Of a stretch of DNA of 64,000 nucleotides, positions 43,698 through 55,048 are shown piece after piece. Position numbers and translations under genes: made by a program. Every line of letters begins with the position of its first letter. Positions within the stretch are counted from its first letter, which is position 1. The notes under the pieces are model-generated. The model saw only the letters and a program-made list of their open reading frames with translations, searched no databases and was not told where the DNA came from. Where the stretch lies: positions 6,669,561-6,733,560 of the forward strand of contig NC_069093.1 in NCBI RefSeq assembly GCF_947172395.1, given 5' to 3'. This DNA is from Bicyclus anynana. Lineage: Eukaryota; Arthropoda; Insecta; Lepidoptera; Nymphalidae.

Positions 43698-43974
43698 AAC
43701 AGTCACAATGTCCTACAAATTGCGTAGTACATTGTCTAGTTCCAGTGCTTTAATTAACTTGATAGTAGTCACTTGTTTTGTTCCACGGATCCCGGCCTAA
43801 TACTATGAACAGTGACTAAAATATGCATGGCGTAATTACTTATTTGGATTGAAATCATCTACTAACTTCTTTGTACATACTTTGTGATTGTATGTAGTCC
43901 GGTATCAAAATAGATGTTGTGTTGTTAACAAAAGAAGTTATTAACCGATTGTTATGAATTGTGTAGAGATCGAC

Positions 43975-44092
43975 TGGAGCGGAGTGGAGTTGAAATGCGC
44001 TCGGACAACTTTACAAGTAATTTGGATCCTATTCACAACAGGCGTCAAAGGCGAGACGGGTCAAATGAAGCGGACGGCGCTGCATTGGCTCG
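43975..44092 (+). repeat. unclassified repeat U1 (paired with 15801-15900)
   Basis: GAGTTGAAATGCGCTCGGAC, GTAATTTGGATCCTATTCAC, GCGAGACGGGTCAAATGAAG and GACGGCGCTGCA match the 15.8 kb copy on the opposite strand. Translation in the shared frame: NFTSNLDPIHNRRQRRDGSN then EADGAALA. It has 9 nt more than the other copy. Confidence 0.55.
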
Positions 44093-44335
44093 GATAAAGG
44101 ACAGATATCCGGTGAAATACGAATTTGGTGCCTGTCTGAAATATTTATTGGGTAGTTTCTCATGTCCGTGGTTTTCTTGGTGTTGAATTGGTTTACTCAT
44201 CTGTGGGAATAGTGTTTTATTTGGATAGCAACGGTTTATTGGAAAATGTGAGCCGAATGATAATGCAATATTCTGATGTGGAATTGAATTGCGAAAGCTA
44301 TGCTATTGCCACTGCCAGAAATACCTAATATTAAG

Positions 44336-44600
44336 AACCGTGATAGCGGGCGTGGGTTTGATGCACCTCCAACTTTTCAGTTATGTGCATTTTAAGAAAT
44401 TAAATATGACGTGTCTTAAACGGTGAAGGGAAAACATCGTGAGGAAACCTGCATAGCAGAGAATTTTCTTTATTATCTGCGTCTGTGAATCCACATTGGC
44501 CCAGCGTGGTGGACTGTTGGCCTAACCCCTCTTATTCTGAGAGGAGACACGAACTCAAAAGTGAGCTAAAAATGGGTTGATAATGATGATGATGATGACC
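44336..44600 (+). mobile_element. SINE-B copy lacking promoter boxes
   Basis: The head AACCGTGATAGC jumps to GGGCGTGGGTTTGATGCACC, deleting about 50 bp that include most of box A to box B. The body and GATGATGATGATGA tail are intact. Confidence 0.88.
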
Positions 44601-44874
44601 TAATTTTATGAAAGCTAAAAATTCATTAGCCCGTGCTATCATAGGTAAGGTACCTACGGTAGCCAATTACGAACCAATAAAATAAAGACTTCTATGATAA
44701 TTATAAGAATTAAACATAAACTTGACTACATTGTACCGTCACGGAGTGATAAATAGTAATGATATCACTGCAGTATAATATTAAGTTTTATAAAGTTAAA
44801 CAAAAATCAAGTATGCCATTTTACCTTTGAGCTAATAACAACTTTATAATATAAATTTTGATAAACAGGAGGAC

Positions 44875-45110
44875 CGAGAGCAAAACTTCCAGAAGCAAAA
44901 GGTATCGATAATGAAAGTTGCGAAGTTGTAAAAGCGAGGAGTATGAGATTCGCGGGGGATTCCCCGGTTCGATGTAAATCTCCTCAAAGCTCCTTTACAT
45001 TTTCTGATTTCTCCCCCGTGTTCAGAGTACTTTCGTCTAAAAAGTTAATTTTGAAACCTCTTGGCTTTCTTGAAACTCATTAGCCTGTGAAGGGGGTCAA
45101 ATGCCGGTTT
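44875..45110 (+). repeat. old third copy of the 52.8/57.1 kb segment
   Basis: Blocks ATGTAAATCTCCTCAAAGCT, CTCCTTTACATTTT, CTCCCCCGTGTTCAGAG and TTGGCTTTCTTGAAACTCAT line up in order with ATGTAAATCTCTTCTAAGCC, CATTTACATTT, CTCCCGAGTTTATTG and TTGGCTTTCTCGAAATTCAT at about 52897-52995 and 57230-57327. Divergence is high; nature unknown. Confidence 0.55.
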
Positions 45111-45585
45111 TATTTAAATGTAATCAATGCAACTCCGAATTTCGTTTGGAGTCTCGAACTGAAAAGTATTGTATTTTTATGATTTTGGCGCCAGATTTAT
45201 TTTTGATGTGAAACATATGTAGCCGCACGTGAAACAGATTTTGCTGTTTTAAATAATGGTATATATTATGATAATTTATATATACAGTCTATATGCAGTA
45301 GTGTGTACGGTGTGGCGACGCGTCGCCATGCGCAATCGATTGTGCAATTCCCTCCCACTCGATCCGGCGTTAAGCCATCTCTCTCGCTACACTGGGCTCG
45401 GATACTTATAGTGTATACTCCGTAACTGAGTATAGTGTTGTTTAACTTTTACAAAATAATGTCGTTATTTCACATCTGCCTAGCTTAATGCTAGTTGGAA
45501 AAACATTAAGAGCCAGTTTCACCAGCTTCGGATAGATAAATGTCAGATAATACAACCGTAAGTTTTGTCACTTTACTTTATTCCA
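45111..45585. other. unclassified; 16-bp palindrome
   Basis: TGGCGACGCGTCGCCA at 45313-45328 is a perfect palindrome followed by GCGCAATCGATTGTGC. The patch 45290-45420 is GC-richer than its surroundings. No other support for a function. Confidence 0.4.
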
Positions 45586-45740
45586 TAACAGCCGACGCCC
45601 CGCGGTTTCTCCCGCATAGTTCTAGTTTCCGTAGAAATTAAATATAGCCTATAATACTTGTTAATAACGTGGCTTTCCATTGGTCAAAGAATTTTAAAAA
45701 TCGATTCAGTTGATTTAGAGATTACCCCCTACAACCTCAA
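45586..45740 (-). mobile_element. Hel-3 copy, decayed
   Basis: AGCCGACGCCCCGCGGTTTC, AACGTGGCTTTCCATTGGTC and GATTACCCCCTACAACCTCA. 5' tip and CTAG terminus lost. Confidence 0.7.
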
Positions 45741-45989
45741 AAACCCCCTAAAATAAGTTATAAGTACGCCAGTTATTAAATTCATAGCTCTAATCGCTTT
45801 CTACGTGGAACCAGAACGCGAAATCGTTTAGGACTTATGGCTCTGCCGGAAAGACAATTTATTCAAATTCGTTAATTACAAGTGGGTTTATAATGCAACT
45901 CTTTCTAATTTATTTTCTGTCAAGATGGCCCTTTGTAGTTGTCTGTGTGTTTTCTAGAATAAAATGCTCAAGTAAACCACAACGGTGGA

Positions 45990-46234
45990 AATTCTTCTTC
46001 TTCTTAGGGTGCCCCTCCGACTAGCGAAGGTTGGCAGTCAGTTTCTTGAACTCGTCTCTATCCTTCGCGAGGTGAAATTGTGCGGCGCTCGCGATCCCAG
46101 TCCACTCTCTGATGTTTCTCAGCCAAGACTTCTTCCTGCGACCAACGCCTCTTCTAGCAGCAATCTTTCCCATCAAGATGAGCTGTAGAAGCTCGTATCT
46201 CTCGTGTCGTAGCACGTGCCCTAGATACGCGGCC
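45990..46234 (-). mobile_element. second RTE-like LINE C-terminus, open frame
   Basis: On the minus strand the frame is open from about 46232 to a stop at 46021-46023: LRHERYELLQLILMGKIAAR, RGVGRRKKSWLRNIREWTGI and KDRDEFKKLTANLR. This is the closing region of another endonuclease/reverse transcriptase LINE, distinct from the ATGATG-tailed RTE. It ends in an AAGAAGAAG tail. Only the last 70 residues are present. Confidence 0.85.
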
Positions 46235-46555
46235 TTAATTTAAGTGGGTACAGAGTAGTCAATAATAAAACAGGATCCCGGAGAGTATGCAAAGAATTAT
46301 GTATTCAATAATGGACATCAGTTTTCACGTGATATCTGCTTATTTCGTTAGCTATTACGCGTTGCGTTACTATACGAAATAACCCCAGGAGAGCGATTTT
46401 CTTTACCCTAATATCAATAAGATCGTAATCTTCACAGGTCACACTGTAGTCAAAAACAAAATGTAGCAGATGGCAGAACATACTCATTACGCAGCAAAAT
46501 GTTTTCGCATGAAAAAAAGGAGCGAGGGAGTAAAAGAGTAATTTTCGTCAACATA
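46233..46555. other. no recognisable feature
   Basis: No classified repeat. Confidence 0.5.
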
Positions 46556-46668
46556 AAAACAGTTACACAGTTATTTACGACGATACCGCAATCTATTGAA
46601 GGGATTTCGCCCGGAGCAGAGCATTAACGATTATCCGAGTTACCCGTACAAAGGAATATTACTTCGGC
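46556..46668 (+). repeat. unclassified dispersed repeat (paired with 11336-11435)
   Basis: TATTTACGACGATACCGCAA, GAAGGGATTTCGCCC and CGATTATCCGAGTTACCCGT. Direct orientation relative to the partner. Confidence 0.6.
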
Positions 46669-46918
46669 AAATAAATTTTCTATATTCCCTTTGACGTTCA
46701 TCAGAATTCCACCGACTTATTTTCGACTGCGTCTCTCCGTTTCGGGGCAATTTTATATCTTTGGTCTTTATGACTATGATCAAAATAACCCGCTTTTCAT
46801 TATTAACTGCTGATACATCCAATTTTTTTCTAAATACGTGTAAATGAATATATATATATGGGCTTTTCAACACAAAAAAAAATTAATTTTAACCATTAGT
46901 TCGTTATTAGGTTTGGTT

Positions 46919-47258
46919 TGACGGCCTCCGTGGCGCAGTGGTATGCGCGATGGATTTACAAAACGGTCCTGGGTTCAATCAACCGACTGGGCAGATTGAG
47001 ATTTTCTTAATTAGTCCAGGTCTGGCTGGTATTAGGCTTTGGCCGTGGCTAGTTACCACCCTACCGGCAAAGACGTACCGCCAAGCGATTTAGCGTTCCG
47101 GTACGATGCCGTTTAGTGTTCCGGTACAAACGGGGTTGGATTTTCATCCTCCTCCTAACAAGTTCTTATCTTCTTATAGTAGCATCTTAAACTGCATCAT
47201 CACTTACCATCAGGTGAGATTGTAGTCAAGGGCTAACTTGTAAAGAATAAAAAAAAAG
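46919..47258 (+). mobile_element. SINE-A copy with internal tandem slip
   Basis: Head box A TGGCGCAGTGGTATG; box B decayed (GGTTCAATCAACC). TTAGCGTTCCGGTACGATGC is followed by a second TTAGTGTTCCGGTAC. A-rich tail to 47258. Confidence 0.9.
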
Positions 47259-48089
47259 ATAAGGCGTCACGTACAATATCGCATCCGTTAGCGGGAGTCG
47301 ATATTTATGCGAACTTTGAATGCGTGTAAAATCATAACTATTTGGTATTTTTAAATAAAACAAAAACTAATGTATTTGTATATAAAAGCTCTAATGTAAC
47401 AGTTTCAAATGATTTTGCGTACCTAGTAACATTATCCATTTTCCAAAGACGTTTCGAAAAATTTTTAGTGAAGGCCATCGAAGGCACTTTGACTGTTGGA
47501 AAGAGAAACCTTTGATTGATTAAATTATATATTTTTTTTATGCGCCGATTGAGGATACACTTACTATTTTATTTAATGTTAGCCACTGCCCTTCCAATAA
47601 GCTTATGATCTACGATAAAACTGATCGTGGCTAGCTAAAGACAGCGAATACTTCGACATCTTAGACATTTGCGGTTTGTATTTGTAACAAGTAGTAATTG
47701 ATATTTTGTAAATATGTGGTTGTTAAAAAATTATGTACATCTTTTAATTGAAATTTAGTGAGAGTGTGCAATACCCTAGATACTCTTAATGCTACAAAAT
47801 ACATATCAGACAGATATAGTATTATTTCCAAAACTAACCCCACTGGGAAATTAATCCGAAATACGTCTTTGTAGAATTATTTGCAACGCTGCACTAGATC
47901 ATTTAATTACTTAAGAATTAAAAGAAAGAATTGCTTCAAGTTTTCACGATTGCCTTGAGACTGTAATATTTTATACGCTTAGTTTAACACTGGTTTGGGA
48001 ATACTTTTATGTAATCAGAAAGATTAACCCTTGTGTTGAAACTACGTGCATGTTATACTGGTTTATTGAACTAAGATAAAGTATAAGCA
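47259..48089. other. no recognisable feature
   Basis: AT-rich. Confidence 0.5.
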
Positions 48090-48296
48090 CTAGCTAATGC
48101 AGCGCCGTTTCACCCGCATGGTTCCCGTTCCCGTAGGAAACAGGGATAATATATAGCCTATAGCCTTTTTCGGTAAATGGGCTATCTAACACCGAAATAA
48201 TTTTTCAAATCGAACCAGTAGTTCCTGAGATTAGCGCGCGATTATTATCAATCAAACAAACAAACAAACTCTTCAGCTTTATAATATTAGTATAGA
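48090..48296 (-). mobile_element. Hel-1 copy, complete
   Basis: CTAGCTAATGCAGCGCCGTT to ATAATATTAGTATAGA, followed by T. A small insertion GATTATTATC precedes the AAAC tract. Confidence 0.9.
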
Positions 48297-48689
48297 TTAA
48301 GGGCTAACACACATAAAAGCATTCACCGCATTATTGTCGCAAGTCAAAACGCAGTCTACAGATTAAAGAATAATAGGCTGATAAAGCGCATGGAATACGA
48401 CGGTGTCGTAGCCGTTCCAAATACAAAATTTAAAAAAGAATACATTCTCGAGTCAGTACGACACGAAGCATCGCATCAGTAATTTCAGCATTATTTAAAA
48501 TGGCGTCAAATATTTTAAAAACTGTTAACTAAAACTAAAGAAATAAGTAGGTAATAAGAGTATTTTTTATTGGTAATTATTGATTTGATAATTTACGTAA
48601 TTGTAGTTAGTGTTCAATTTTGAAATACAAATTATGAAAACAATTTGTTTATGCGGATGTCAGGAGACGCGTTACGTTTGTTTTCTTAA
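48297..48689. other. no recognisable feature
   Basis: No classified repeat. Confidence 0.5.
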
Positions 48690-48719
48690 AGCTAACTTGT
48701 AAAGAATAAAAAAAAAAAC
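48690..48719 (+). mobile_element. SINE-A extreme 3' tip
   Basis: GCTAACTTGTAAAGAATAAA followed by A-run only. This is a severely 5'-truncated SINE insertion of about 30 bp. Confidence 0.7.
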
Positions 48720-48892
48720 TTTAACGCTAACTCGTTCAATACGAAATACATTTATACAAATTAATTGTACCTATGTCTAAAATTAATACATTATTTAAAA
48801 AGAAATCAAATAAGAATAAAGAACCATCCGTAAACAGAATGACTAAGAACTGATGACAGGAAAAGTTAACAAATTATATATAATTAAAGTAA

Positions 48893-49077
48893 CTAATAGA
48901 CGCCGCGCGGATTCACTCGTGTGGTTTCCGTTCCCGTAAGAATACGTGGATAATATATAACCTTCCTCGATAAATGGGCTATATGACACTGAAAGAATTT
49001 TTCAAATCGGACCTGTAGTTCCTGAAATTAGCGCGTTCAAACAAACAAACTCTTCAGCTTTATAATATTAGTAAAGA
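48893..49077 (-). mobile_element. Hel-1 copy, slightly shortened
   Basis: CTAATAGACGCCGCGCGGAT to AATATTAGTAAAGA. The GCCTATAGC repeat is deleted; terminus mutated. Confidence 0.88.
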
Positions 49078-49645
49078 TTTTTCTCATTTAGAAATTGGTA
49101 TCTATTTTTACACTTTGATTCGAAAAGTAAGCGTAAAAATACAGCAATATTATTTTTATATCGATACAAACGTGTTTCCATTCCTTCCGCTGAATAAACT
49201 CGATTGATGACCGCCAGACCATAAAACATGAATAAAGTTTACATTTTCAAATTACATTTATAACGTTGATAAAATTTTTACTAGGGTTCAATGTTTTCGA
49301 AGTAATTGCGAGCTAACAAGATAGGTACCTACATATACCTACTTGTCTTAGATTCCCAGCACTGGTATGTTTAGGGTTTTATGTTTTCAAAATTTAATAA
49401 TTTTTATTTTGATTTTTGAACTGGTGGTGAGACGTTTTCCTTCCAAGCCATCTTCAGTGTTCTGTGCGCCCGATAATAAAATGTCCCCTGAAAATTTTCT
49501 TACAAGGCTACTTACCTCTTTATTTAAATATCTTTCCAGACAATTCTGCAAAAGTATGCATGTTCTATTTTTTTATTTAGTTTTTATCTAAACTAACAAC
49601 CGGTTAACCTAACTCATAAAATAAAAACAACGGCGTAACAAAAAA
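49078..49645. other. no recognisable feature
   Basis: Open frame 49367-49591 (74 codons) has no recognised domain. Confidence 0.45.
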
Positions 49646-49740
49646 GTCTCAATAGCTCAGCGGTAAAGGGGCCGGATTCTTAAATAGATGTCGTGGCTCG
49701 ATCCCCGTTGGTCTACTGTCGTACTAACACAATAATTTCC
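49646..49740 (+). mobile_element. tRNA-derived SINE of another family, 5' part
   Basis: Box A-like TAGCTCAGCGGTAAAGG and box B GTGGCTCGATCCCCGTTGG, then CTACTGTCGTACTAACACAA. I recall the same head and follow-on in Lepidopteran SINEs. Not a functional tRNA: there is no closing acceptor stem. Confidence 0.55.
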
Positions 49741-49794
49741 AGCTAGTTGAAGAAAATATTGGTTATATTTAAAAGATATGGCATAAATTCACTT

Positions 49795-50050
49795 AAAAAA
49801 ATCGGCTGTCTGTAAAGTCGGTTTACTGACGATAGTTGAACGTGACAACGTCATAAGAAAATACTGATGTAATGGGTGCGTTTAAAAAAAAATGTTCGTT
49901 TTTCTAAAATACTGTTTAATAATCTTCATAGACCAGAATATATTTTATTTCTTGTAAAAAAAATTGGCAATCTAAGAATTGACGTCATCTTTTTTCGAGT
50001 TTGCATCTGACTTCATCGAATTAAAAGACGTTGTCACGTCAAAAATAACC
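49795..50050 (+). repeat. MITE-like family M1, copy 1
   Basis: GTCGGTTTACTGACGATAGT, AACGTGACAACGTCATAAGA and AGACGTTGTCACGTCAAAAA. The ends carry inverted CGTGACAACGTC and GACGTTGTCACG. Also at 53590-53815 and 57530-57780. Confidence 0.7.
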
Positions 50051-50640
50051 TAATTGACGTCCTTATTTTGGTTGGATTACAATCAAAAGTGTAGATTAAT
50101 CATGATAATAATTAGTCCTGTAGCTACAAAGCAAAACCTATCTGTAATCTAAGATCCAAAGCGTTAAAATCGACATTCAAGATTTTCAGCTAAGCGTTTA
50201 GAATGCCCATACTCTACTTTCATATTCAAATTGGTTATAAAGAAAATTTTCGTTCACGATAAATTTTTTAAGGCAACGCGAGCGAATGTCTGCGTATTAC
50301 AGCATTGCTAACCATATAAGGTTTGCGTGAAACGAGGTGAAAGTATTCATAAATCATGCTACCTGCTATCCTTATAGCTAAGTACATTATCAAGAGTAAA
50401 TTCTGCCACAAATTTATTGCATGATTCTAACTAGAATTTAAGTATATTGCGAACGTAGCTTGTACTCTTTATACAGAATTTTTCGTTTACGGTATGAAAA
50501 TATGATACTAACTTAATCTTGATGCTATGTACCAACTACAATATTGTCATTTTATAGAATATCTCTCATAATATTTTCTTATGCTTAAAACCAAAAAAAA
50601 AACATCATACAAAAAGTAATCGGTTGTTTGCTTTTCTGGT
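50051..50640. other. no recognisable feature
   Basis: AT-rich. Confidence 0.5.
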
Positions 50641-50759
50641 AAGCTAATTAGCGTGGTGGGCATAATCTCAGTAACCCCTCTTCTTTTAGGAGGAAGGCCT
50701 GAAACTGTCGCAGACTGTTGTTAACGTTATAGTAGGTACTATTCGTTTTTATAGCATTA

Positions 50760-50962
50760 CTAGTGGACTCCCGGGACTTCGTCCACGTGGAAGTCAGTTT
50801 TTCACAAACTCCCGTAAACCATGGATTTTTCCGGGTGTTAATCCAGAGTAAAATTTATGTTCATTCCAAATTTCAACTAAATCGCTTCATTAGCTGCAGC
50901 GTAAAGGAGGAACAAACACACACACTTACCCAGAAACTTTCGCCTTTAGAATATTAGTGTGA
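50760..50962 (-). mobile_element. Hel-2 copy
   Basis: CTAGTGGACTCCCGGGACTT to CGCCTTTAGAATATTAGTGTGA. The left edge of the large duplication falls inside it (about 50830). Confidence 0.85.
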
Positions 50963-50985
50963 TAATTTTGTTACTATTTAACATT

Positions 50986-51197
50986 TTTAACCGACTTCCA
51001 AAAAGGAGGAGGTTCTGGTAAAGAGGAGGTAAAGCTGTTTCTGGAATAACCACAGAAATTTTGTAGTTTAAACGTATTTAATTAAAACATCACTGGCTTG
51101 GCACCGCCTTCAAACTGATCAGAAGGTAGCACATAGGTAGGATGTTATTTTTTGCTTTTTAGTTAAAGTTATTTTTTGAGTTGGAAGTCGGTTGAAT
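50986..51197. mobile_element. MITE in copy A only
   Basis: Begins ACCGACTTCCAAAAAGGAGG and ends GAGTTGGAAGTCGGTTG, so the tips are inverted repeats of about 13 bp. Copy B lacks it (empty site at about 55395), which proves insertion or precise loss after duplication. Confidence 0.75.
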
Positions 51198-52318
51198 TTT
51201 TTTTATTAAAATTTTTATTAGATGGAATAGTTGTCCGAATGACTTAACTTTAAACGTGTTGGTATTAGTATCAGCGATTGATGTAATCACTTTGTTGCTC
51301 GAAATTAAGAGTAAAAAGTATACCGGCTCGTAATTTCATAAAGTTACATGGTACCGGTATGAAATTTTCATTTTATATTTAGCTATAATTTCTTAAAAGA
51401 CTTTGTAGGTCCCTGTTTCCAAAGCGCACCACTCGGTCGCGCCGTAAAAAGGAAATTTACGTAAAGGTACCCGATTTTTATTTGGGTGGGTCGACATAAT
51501 TCTCACCCTTGCTGAACCTACTTAGTAAGAGTATATCAGAAACTACCGCGTGATAATAATGTTACTGTCAATGTACTATGCGCTTGATGTGGGTTGAAAG
51601 GGGTTGATAATGGCACGCGTTCAGGTTTCCGGCGGTATGTGAAATTTTTGAAGCAATATGCTTTCATTTCAATACGATATGATGTGAATTGATGTTACAC
51701 GTATTGCCTACAAATTTTCATTTATCATTTTATACCATTACCTTATTCTGCATATCTTTTCCATATACACCTCTCTTCTATGGGATAGGAATACAGTTTG
51801 AAATTTGGATTAAAATGGGTCTACGGCGCTTCATTGAGAGTTAGCGGACTTTGGGTGAAGATTAATGACTTTGTAACGACCATTATCAGATCTTAGTGAT
51901 AATTACCCGAACCAATGGCTTAGCGGGTGTAAAACTATCTACTACTCAGCTGCTATAAGAATTTTTTGAAAGAACTCGAGTATAATATCAAGTATTATAA
52001 TATCTTATGACCCTCAATATTATATCAACAAGGATGATAGGTTAGGCGTCATTTAAGGTGGAACGTGATTTATGTCGGGTTAGTAAATAGGACAATTATA
52101 TATAAGTCACACTAATATTATGAAGGGCAAAGATTCGTATTTTTGTACGTAACGAATTAACTCAAAATTGGACTGATTTGAAAAGTTCTGTCACCAGTGG
52201 AAAGCTATATTATCAGGGAGAAACATAGGTAGTAAGCTAGTAAGCGCAGTGTTGGTCGACCCCACTGACCCGACCAGGTGGACTAATGGCATTAAGCGAG
52301 TCGAGAATGACGTATAAT

Positions 52319-52643
52319 TTTGACGGCCTCCGTGACGCAGTGGTATGCGCGGTGGATTTACAAAACGGAGGTCCTGGGTTCGATCCCCGGCTGGGCAAAT
52401 TGAGATTTTCTTAATTGGTCCAGGTCTGGCTGGTGGGAGGCTTCGGCCGTGGCTAGTTACCGGCAAAGATGTACCGCCATGCGATTTAGCGTTCCGGTAC
52501 AATGTCGTATAGAAACCGAAAGGAGTGTGGATTTTCATCCTCCTCCTAACAAGTTAGCCCGCTTCCATCTTAGACGGCATCATCGCTTACCATCAGGTGA
52601 GATTGTAGTCAAGGGCTAACTTGTAAAAAATTAAAAAAAAAAA
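52319..52643 (+). mobile_element. SINE-A copy within duplication copy A
   Basis: Full length, with box A TGACGCAGTGGTATG and box B GGTTCGATCCCCGG, missing CACCCTA by small deletion. Orthologous to the copy at 56650, so it predates the duplication. Confidence 0.92.
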
Positions 52644-53206
52644 ATTACTTTTAAAGGAAATTTGTTGAATTTTAGAAATAACTAAACTGTAACAATCTCA
52701 AAACGGGTGGACAAAGGAAATATTACAAAGTACTCAGCGAACCATCTACCAGCCATGGGTATAAAGTAATACAATTTGCAATTCAGTTATTGAAACTGAA
52801 ACTTTGAGGGGTCCCGAAAGGTATTGGTAGTGAAAATTTCCAACTTGATAATGAGTGGGTCGGTCCGTGTATCAGACTCTCGGATTCCTTTATTTTATGT
52901 AAATCTCTTCTAAGCCCATTTACATTTCTCCCGAGTTTATTGTATTTTCTTCCAGGGACTTAATATAGCCTTTTTGGCTTTCTCGAAATTCATTTGCCTA
53001 TAAAACGGGTTAATTTTATAATGTTTCATTAAATACAATTAGCTGAAAATTGTATTTTAAGATGTTTTACTTGGAATTTGATTGCCTCGTTGGCCTACTT
53101 TATATATTCCTTATAGATCATCAGTATAGTAATATTTATAGGTACATAGGACAAGATGAAGTAAAATATTTTTTTTTTTTTTAAAAATCGTTGTCTGTAA
53201 AGTCAA

Positions 53207-53594
53207 TGCCATCAAAAACAATACTTGTAAAAAACCCAAGTCTCGCAATTCAGTTCTTCTACCGAAAAAAGTTGTGAGATCTATTTAATACCAAGTCGGT
53301 TATTTTATTCAGTCCCTACATAAATAATCTTCTGTCTTAAGATATTACGTAATTTGCTAACCTACGAGTAACAACATCTTATAGAGACCATATCAATGTT
53401 AAGGATCTTTATTTTTTTATAAAATAGATTAACTTAGCCATCGCATCAAAACACATTATATCTCGCAAGTAATACATAATATTATATTCAATAGATATAA
53501 TTGCTCAGAGCGATTGCCAAGTCGATCTTTCGCTAAGTCGATCGTTTAACTATCGCCAGTAAATCTGGGGAGATTTACTGGCGATAGTTAAACG
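53207..53594. repeat. copy-A-specific insert ending in a perfect hairpin
   Basis: Interrupts M1 between GTCTGTAAAGTC and TGACGATAGTT, compared with copy B. Its right end is a perfect inverted repeat: arms 53543-53566 and 53571-53594, loop GGGG, whose right arm is M1's own ACTGGCGATAGTTAAACG. The remaining insert is AT-rich and unrecognised. Confidence 0.85.
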
Positions 53595-53820
53595 TGACAA
53601 CGTCATAAGAAAATACTGATGGGATTGTTGAATTTCTCAAAAGAAAATGTTCGTTTTTCTTAAATATTATTTAATAATTTTCATAGACCAGAATATACTT
53701 TATTTCTTGTACAAAAAGTTGGCAACCCTAGAACGAGGGAACGACGCATGACGTCATCTTTTTTCGAGTGTGCAGCTGGCTCCATCGAATTATAAGACGT
53801 TGTCACGTCAAAAATAATCT
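53595..53820 (+). repeat. M1 family, copy 2 (in copy A)
   Basis: TGACAACGTCATAAGAAAAT to AGACGTTGTCACGTCAAAAA, with GCATGACGTCATCTTTTTTC inside. Confidence 0.75.
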
Positions 53821-54128
53821 TAAGGAAATCTAAAAGCACATCTCATAGTATTAGTCCTCATTACAATTCTTAATTTATTACCAACATTAGCCTCGGCCAG
53901 CAATCGCGCATAAAATAGCGAGGTGGGTTTTAACTTTACATTTTATGTCCTACGATAGTGCGTGTCATTGGCGAGACATTAATCAAACGGAAGTTATTTT
54001 TAGTTAGTTAAGTTAAACTGAACCAGATTATTATATTCCTCAAGGGATACCCCATACATCAAATAACAGCAATCGATAATTGTAATTAATACTGGTATAT
54101 TTGTCAAAGCGGAGTGGACTCTAGAGAT

Positions 54129-54340
54129 CATCATCATTCTCAACCCATATTCGACTTACTGCTGAGCTCGAGTCTCCTCTGAGAGTGAGAGGGGTTAGGT
54201 CAATAGTCCACCACGCTAGCACAATGTGAATTGGCAGACTTCACACACGCAGAGAATTAAGAAAATTCTCTGAGACATGTGATATTTAATTAATTAAAAT
54301 GCACACAACTGAAAAGTTGTGAAAAAGAGGGACTCAAACC
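54129..54340 (-). mobile_element. SINE-B remnant in copy A
   Basis: CATCATCATTCTCAACCCAT to CACAACTGAAAAGTTGTG. Head absent beyond GGGACTCAAACCCACGG. Confidence 0.87.
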
Positions 54341-54416
54341 CACGGCAGAAACTCAATGTGGATGCAGAAAGCAAGGTCATCTACTGTGTCAAGCCATAAT
54401 ATGTGTAACATTCGAA

Positions 54417-54605
54417 CCGACGCCGCGCGGTTTCACCCGCATAGTTCCCGTTCCCGTAAGAATACGGGGATAATATATAGCCTATAACCTTCGTCGATAA
54501 ATGGGCTATTTACCACTGAAATAATGTTTCAGATCGGATAAGTAGTTCCTGAGATTAGCGCGTTCAAGCAAACAAACAAACTCTTCAGCTTTATAATATT
54601 AGTGT
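54417..54605 (-). mobile_element. Hel-1 copy in copy A
   Basis: CCGACGCCGCGCGGTTTCAC to CTTTATAATATTAGTGTGC. Both tips mutated in the same way as in copy B, so it is older than the duplication. Confidence 0.88.
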
Positions 54606-55048
54606 GCTTATACTTCTATGTGTAGGTGTAAGCAAATATTCCGTTAAGCTTATTTAAAGGTAACATCGAGGGTTACTAAAAGGTGTCAGTTCAGTCGAAC
54701 GCCCAATGTTTTCTGTTCATTAGACGGGAGTCCAGCCGTACTAGTTGACCATCGAGCTTAATTAGACGCCATGTTTTTTCTATCTATCCACCTGTAATCC
54801 TTGGATAACCTTAGGCATCAAGTTTTCAAAAATAATATTGTGACCAGTAAATAAGCTTTCAAGAAGTTCTAAGTTCTATGCACTAACTAATGATTTATCG
54901 GCATATCTATTACAAAATTTTGAATAGTGAGAGAAAGAAAGAATATTATTGTAAAAAGATTTTATATTAATCAAGTATTTTTAAAACAAAGACGCACCCT
55001 CTATTTCCTATGTCTTTTCTTTTTTGTGGTTGTGTGTACTTGTTGTAG

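Noticed and set aside
45313..45328. 16-bp palindrome as an operator or origin
   Set aside because: Isolated, no partner sites; a eukaryotic context gives no reason to call it functional.
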